Both the position numbers and the translations under genes were made by a program. The notes under the pieces were generated by a model. The model was not told where the DNA came from. It worked only from the letters and a program-made list of their open reading frames with translations, and did no database searches. Shown in pieces: positions 12,513 through 15,713 of a stretch of DNA of 15,713 nucleotides. Positions within the stretch are counted from its first letter, which is position 1, and every line of letters starts with the position of its first letter. Where the stretch lies: assembly GCA_039182715.1 (NCBI GenBank), contig JBCDBY010000083.1, positions 1 to 15,713 on the forward strand, in the 5' to 3' direction. This DNA comes from JBCDBY01 sp039182715. Its GTDB lineage: Bacteria; Planctomycetota; PLA2.

Positions 12513-14369
12513 TTAGCGGCCGCTCCCGAACGGGTGCGCGAGCGCTTCCACCTCGGGGTGGAGCAACGCGACGCGGTCGATGGCGATGCGCTGGTAGGCG
12601 AGGATGCGGGCGAGCGCCTTGCGCAGGGCAGGCACGCGCTTGAGCACCTCCATGTCGAGTCCGGTGGCGGTCTCGGCGCCGCCGAACATCTTTTCGAGCG
12701 CCTCGAAGGGGCCGCCGCGGCGCGGCATCTCGGCGATGTGCACCTTCCCGGCGTCCTTCAGACCGGCCTGCTCCTTGGCGTAGACGATCGCGTCCTGCAG
12801 GCCGCCGAGGCGATCGACGAGGCCGTGGCCGAGCGCATCGCGACCGGTCCAGACGCGACCCTGCGCCACCTTGTGAATCTCATCGGGCGTCTTGCCGCGG
12901 CCGGCGGCCACCTTCCCGATGAAGTCCTTGTAGAGCGCCTCCATGGTCCCGCGCAGAACGGCCTTGTCCTCCTCGCCCATGCCCTTGCTGGTCATGAACG
13001 CGGCGGCGCGCTTGCCGCGCGTCATGCGCTGCATGCTGATGCCGACCCACGGCCAGAACTCGTCCATGTTGGGCACCATGCCCACGACCCCGATCGAGCC
13101 GGTGATCGTCTGCGGCTCGGCGAAGATCGCGTTCGAGTTCATCGAGATGTAGTAGCCGCCCGACGCCGCGACATCGCCCATCGAGGCGATGACCGGCTTC
13201 TTCTCCTTCGCGCGGGCCACGGCACGCCAGATCATGTCGCTGGCGAGCGCCGAGCCGCCGGGGCTGTTCACGCGCAGCACGATCGCCTTGACGTCGTCGT
13301 CCTTGCGCGCCTTGTCGATCGCCTTGACGATCGTCTCGGAGCCCATCGAGGAGATGTTGCCGGTCCAGTCGTACGAGCTCGAGCCGCTCGTGATCGCGCC
13401 GGTGCAGTAGATCACCGCGACGCGCGGACCCTCGAGCTTCTTCTTCGGGGCACCACCCATGAGCGCGGTCATGAAGACCTGCATCGCGGCCATCGGGTTG
13501 TTCGGGTCGATCTTCGTCCCGGCGCCCTTGCCGTACTTGCCGGAGCGCATGACCTTCTTGCCGGGGAAGCTCGCCTTCATGCCGGCGATGAACTGGTCGC
13601 GGTACTCGATGCGGTCGACGAGGCCGGCGTCCTTGGCTTCCTTGCCGTAGAAGATGCCCTTGTCGATCGCGAGCTTGACCTGCTCCTCGGTGAGGCCGCG
13701 GCTCTCGGCGATCGACTTGACCATCGTCGCGTAGAACTCGTCGAGAATCGGCGCGAGCGCCTTGCGCTGCGCGTCCGACATCGTGTCGCGCACCATCGAT
13801 TCGCCGGCGGTCTTGAACTCGCCGATGTGCACGACGTCGAACTTGATGTGGAGCTTGTCGAGCAGCCCCTTCATGTACATCATCTCGATCGCGAGACCGG
13901 GCACGCCGACCATCCCGGTCTCCGGCATCGACACGCGATCGGCGGCGCCGGCCAGGATCAGGTCCGGCGTCATGTAGTTCTCCTTGTAGAGGAAAACCTT
14001 CTTGCCGGCGCGGCGCAGGCCCATGAGCGCGTCGCGCAGCTCCATGAGACGCGCCCATCCGAGCGGCGCTGACTTGAGCTTCAGCAGCACGCCGTCGATC
14101 TCGCTGTCGGCGGCGACGGTGCGCAGCTGCGCGAGGAACCCGCGGAAGTTCTTGCGCTGCGGCCCGAGCGGGATGTCCGCGAACGGATCCTCGTCGGGAC
14201 TCAGGCTGACCTCGATCTCCGCGATGAGCGCGGTTTCCTTCTCGGCCTTCTTCTCCGCCTTCTCCTCGATCTTGGCCTTCACTTCGGCAGGAATCTGAGT
14301 GTCCTGCGCCAGCACGGGCGCAAGCAGCAGGGCGAGGGCGAGAATCAGGCGTCCGGTCATACGTTCCAT
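12513..14369 (-). CDS. sppA: Signal peptide peptidase SppA, long form
   Basis: With ATG 14369 the product has 618 residues, the same length as Escherichia coli SppA. The N-terminus MERMTGRLILALALLLAPVLAQ is a signal sequence or membrane anchor, followed by a Lys/Glu-rich helix (VKAKIEEKAEKKAEKE). Two tandem peptidase S49 domains follow. The catalytic pair is visible: Lys186 in HIGEFKTAGES in the first domain, and Ser403 in DVAASGGYYIS in the second, matching E. coli Lys209 and Ser409. The enzyme cuts leftover signal peptides in the membrane. The start is fixed by a good ribosome site (GGAAAGGA, 6 nt before the ATG). The reading frame stays open for another 420 codons upstream, but that part is antisense to the dehydrogenase gene and is rejected. 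A terminator follows at 12423-12457. Confidence 0.94.
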   Translation of the reverse strand: MERMTGRLILALALLLAPVLAQDTQIPAEVKAKIEEKAEKKAEKETALIAEIEVSLSPDEDPFADIPLGPQRKNFRGFLAQLRTVAADSEIDGVLLKLKSAPLGWARLMELRDALMGLRRAGKKVFLYKENYMTPDLILAGAADRVSMPETGMVGVPGLAIEMMYMKGLLDKLHIKFDVVHIGEFKTAGESMVRDTMSDAQRKALAPILDEFYATMVKSIAESRGLTEEQVKLAIDKGIFYGKEAKDAGLVDRIEYRDQFIAGMKASFPGKKVMRSGKYGKGAGTKIDPNNPMAAMQVFMTALMGGAPKKKLEGPRVAVIYCTGAITSGSSSYDWTGNISSMGSETIVKAIDKARKDDDVKAIVLRVNSPGGSALASDMIWRAVARAKEKKPVIASMGDVAASGGYYISMNSNAIFAEPQTITGSIGVVGMVPNMDEFWPWVGISMQRMTRGKRAAAFMTSKGMGEEDKAVLRGTMEALYKDFIGKVAAGRGKTPDEIHKVAQGRVWTGRDALGHGLVDRLGGLQDAIVYAKEQAGLKDAGKVHIAEMPRRGGPFEALEKMFGGAETATGLDMEVLKRVPALRKALARILAYQRIAIDRVALLHPEVEALAHPFGSGR

Positions 14370-14375
14370 CCAGGT

Positions 14376-14416
14376 TCCTTTCCGCACGGGTATCGGTGGA
14401 GATACAACTCCCGTGC
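14376..14416 (-). promoter_or_regulatory. sppA leader: hairpin next to a strong ribosome binding site
   Basis: On the minus strand GGAAAGGA (14383-14376) lies 6 nt before the sppA ATG, the clearest Shine-Dalgarno in the window. Immediately upstream, GCACGGG (14416-14410) pairs with CCCGTGC (14390-14384), and inside it GTATC (14405-14401) pairs with GATAC (14394-14390). The stem ends next to the ribosome site, so it could modulate access to it. That role is inference; no known riboswitch class was recognised. Confidence 0.5.
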
Positions 14417-14504
14417 CGCTCGTATTCGCGGAAATCGGCCCCGTTTCGGGCCTTTCGGTGTGCGGAATCCTTACGCGGCGTTCCCGATCGGTTGCCCCGC
14501 GTGC

Positions 14505-14516
14505 TAGCTTTCGACT
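14505..14516 (+). promoter_or_regulatory. -10-like element, leaderless start of glutaryl-CoA dehydrogenase
   Basis: TAGCTT at 14505-14510 keeps the T, A and final T of the -10 consensus and is followed by 6 nt and ATG 14517. No ribosome binding site is present. Upstream, GGCCC and GGGCC around CGTTTC (about 14436-14451) form a short stem of unknown role. Confidence 0.45.
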
Positions 14517-15680
14517 ATGGCGTTCGAGGCACCCGACTTCTTCGAGATCGACGAACTGCTCACCGACGACGAGCGCATGATCCGCGACACCGTGCGTGAT
14601 TGGGTTTCGGAGCGCGTCCTGCCGGTCATCGGCGACCACTACATGGCGGGCACGTTCCCCAACGACCTGATTCCCGAGATGGCGGAGCTCGGCCTGCTCG
14701 GCGCCGGCATCGACGGCTACGGCTGCCCCGGGCTCAGCCCGGTCGCCTACGGCCTCATCCTGCAGGAGCTGGAACGCGGTGACTCCGGGATCCGCTCCTT
14801 CGTCTCGGTGCAGGGCTCGCTCGTCATGTGGCCGATCTTCGCGTACGGCAGCGAGGCGCAGAAGGAGAAGTGGATCCCCCCCATGCACAAGGGCGAGGCG
14901 ATCGGCTGCTTCGGCCTGACGGAGCCCGACCACGGCTCCGACCCGGGCGGCATGGCCACGCGCGCGGAGAAGACCAGCAAAGGCTACGTGCTCAACGGCG
15001 CCAAGATGTGGATCACGAACGGCACCTTCGCCGACGTCGCGATCGTCTGGGCGAAGCTCGACGGCAAGGTGCGCGGTTTCCTGGTCGAGAAGGAGCGCGA
15101 GGGTTTCAGCGCGCCGCTCATGGAGAAGAAGTACTCCCTGCGCGCGTCGGTGACCTCCGAGCTCATTCTGCAGGACGTCGAGATCCCCGAGGAGAATCTG
15201 CTGCCCGACGTGCAGGGGCTCAAGGGTCCGCTCAGCTGCCTGTCGCAGGCGCGCTTCGGCATCGCGTTCGGCGCGGCCGGCGCGGCGATGGCGTGCTACG
15301 ACGAGGCGCTCCAGTACACGCTCGAGCGCACGCAGTTCGGCAAACAGCTCGCCCACTTCCAGCTGCCACAGACCAAGCTCGCCAACATGCTCTCCGAGAT
15401 CACCAAGATGCAGCTCATGAACCTGCGTCTCGGCCGTCTCAAGGAGGCGGGTCGCGTCACGCCCAGCCAGATCTCGATGGCGAAGCGCAACGGCTGCTGG
15501 CACGCGCTCGACATCGCGCGCACCTGCCGCGACATGCTCGGCGCCAACGGCATCACCGCCGAGTACCAGGTCATGCGCCACATGTGCAACATGGAGTCGG
15601 TGATGACCTACGAGGGCACGCACGACATCCACGGGCTGATCCTGGGCCACGAAATCACCGGCCTGGACGCCTTCCGCTAG
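14517..15680 (+). CDS. gcdH: Glutaryl-CoA dehydrogenase
   Basis: This 387-residue flavoprotein has the acyl-CoA dehydrogenase fold over its whole length. It matches the glutaryl-CoA branch: GYGCPGLSPVAYGLILQELE, YGSEAQKEKWIP, GCFGLTEPDHGSDPGGM (FAD/substrate loop), KMWITNG, RTQFGKQLAHFQ and RDMLGANGI. The catalytic base is Glu366 in TYEGTHDIH. Arg93 and Ser97 (RSFVS) match the residues that hold the distal carboxylate of glutaryl-CoA in the human enzyme (Arg94, Ser98), which separates this family from other acyl-CoA dehydrogenases. The reaction is oxidation and decarboxylation of glutaryl-CoA to crotonyl-CoA in lysine, tryptophan and aromatic breakdown, passing electrons to ETF. No other pathway gene is adjacent. 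It is divergent from sppA; 33 bp of unassigned sequence follow to the window end. Confidence 0.93.
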   Translation: MAFEAPDFFEIDELLTDDERMIRDTVRDWVSERVLPVIGDHYMAGTFPNDLIPEMAELGLLGAGIDGYGCPGLSPVAYGLILQELERGDSGIRSFVSVQGSLVMWPIFAYGSEAQKEKWIPPMHKGEAIGCFGLTEPDHGSDPGGMATRAEKTSKGYVLNGAKMWITNGTFADVAIVWAKLDGKVRGFLVEKEREGFSAPLMEKKYSLRASVTSELILQDVEIPEENLLPDVQGLKGPLSCLSQARFGIAFGAAGAAMACYDEALQYTLERTQFGKQLAHFQLPQTKLANMLSEITKMQLMNLRLGRLKEAGRVTPSQISMAKRNGCWHALDIARTCRDMLGANGITAEYQVMRHMCNMESVMTYEGTHDIHGLILGHEITGLDAFR

Positions 15681-15713
15681 GGCCTGTCTGAGAAAACGCC
15701 GTCGGCCCGAGAC

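Noticed and set aside
14370..15650. The sppA reading frame stays open leftward from 15650, which would give a 1045-residue protein.
   Set aside because: The extra 420 or so codons are antisense to the well-conserved glutaryl-CoA dehydrogenase gene. The signal sequence and ribosome site at 14369 fix the real start.
15681..15713. GGCCTGTCTGAGAAAA after the dehydrogenase stop looks like it could be an insertion-sequence end.
   Set aside because: Only 33 bp are visible, there is no partner inverted repeat and no transposase in the window.

Overview
The window is a GC-rich bacterial chromosomal segment (roughly two thirds G+C by eye) with ten protein genes that I recognise at least to family level, one probable very small gene, and several repeat-rich intergenic stretches. 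No rRNA, tRNA, CRISPR array, phage gene or transposase was found. The phylum cannot be fixed from sequence alone. The high GC, the apparently leaderless mRNAs and the dispersed hairpin-bearing intergenic repeats would suit a planctomycete-like or other deep-branching environmental bacterium, but that is a guess.

Left part (1-645): no convincing protein gene. It holds a perfect 11-bp inverted repeat at the window edge, two copies of a dispersed repeat, a large GC-rich inverted repeat carrying a Rho-independent terminator that points left, and an AT-richer island from which no obvious leftward gene arises. From 646 to 4169 two overlapping genes encode the halves of a heterodimeric ABC exporter. 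Convergent to them (4176-5119, minus strand) are a FliA/WhiG-type sigma factor and, just downstream of it, a 52-codon ORF that looks like its FlgM-type anti-sigma partner.

Middle part: a membrane-anchored helical-repeat protein (5248-6207), a family 2 glycosyltransferase with an added Rossmann-like C-terminal domain (minus, 6314-7336), and a divergent lipoprotein ending in thirteen 7-residue GRPGQAV-type repeats (7363-8055). Then comes a translationally coupled signalling pair: a GAF-GGDEF diguanylate cyclase (8212-9444) and a variant HD-GYP protein (9441-10790). They probably make and break, or sense, cyclic di-GMP together.

Right part: a SAM-dependent methyltransferase (11096-11944), a repeat array of about 400 bp (12022-12422), a leftward terminator, signal peptide peptidase SppA (minus, 12513-14369), and a divergent glutaryl-CoA dehydrogenase (14517-15680).

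Two themes cross the window. First, five of the six plus-strand transcription units begin with a TAnnnT/TAnAAC-like -10 element only 6-7 nt before the ATG, which implies leaderless mRNAs. Second, the same intergenic repeat family, sharing an identical 27-nt hairpin segment, occurs at both ends of the window, each time just past a leftward terminator.
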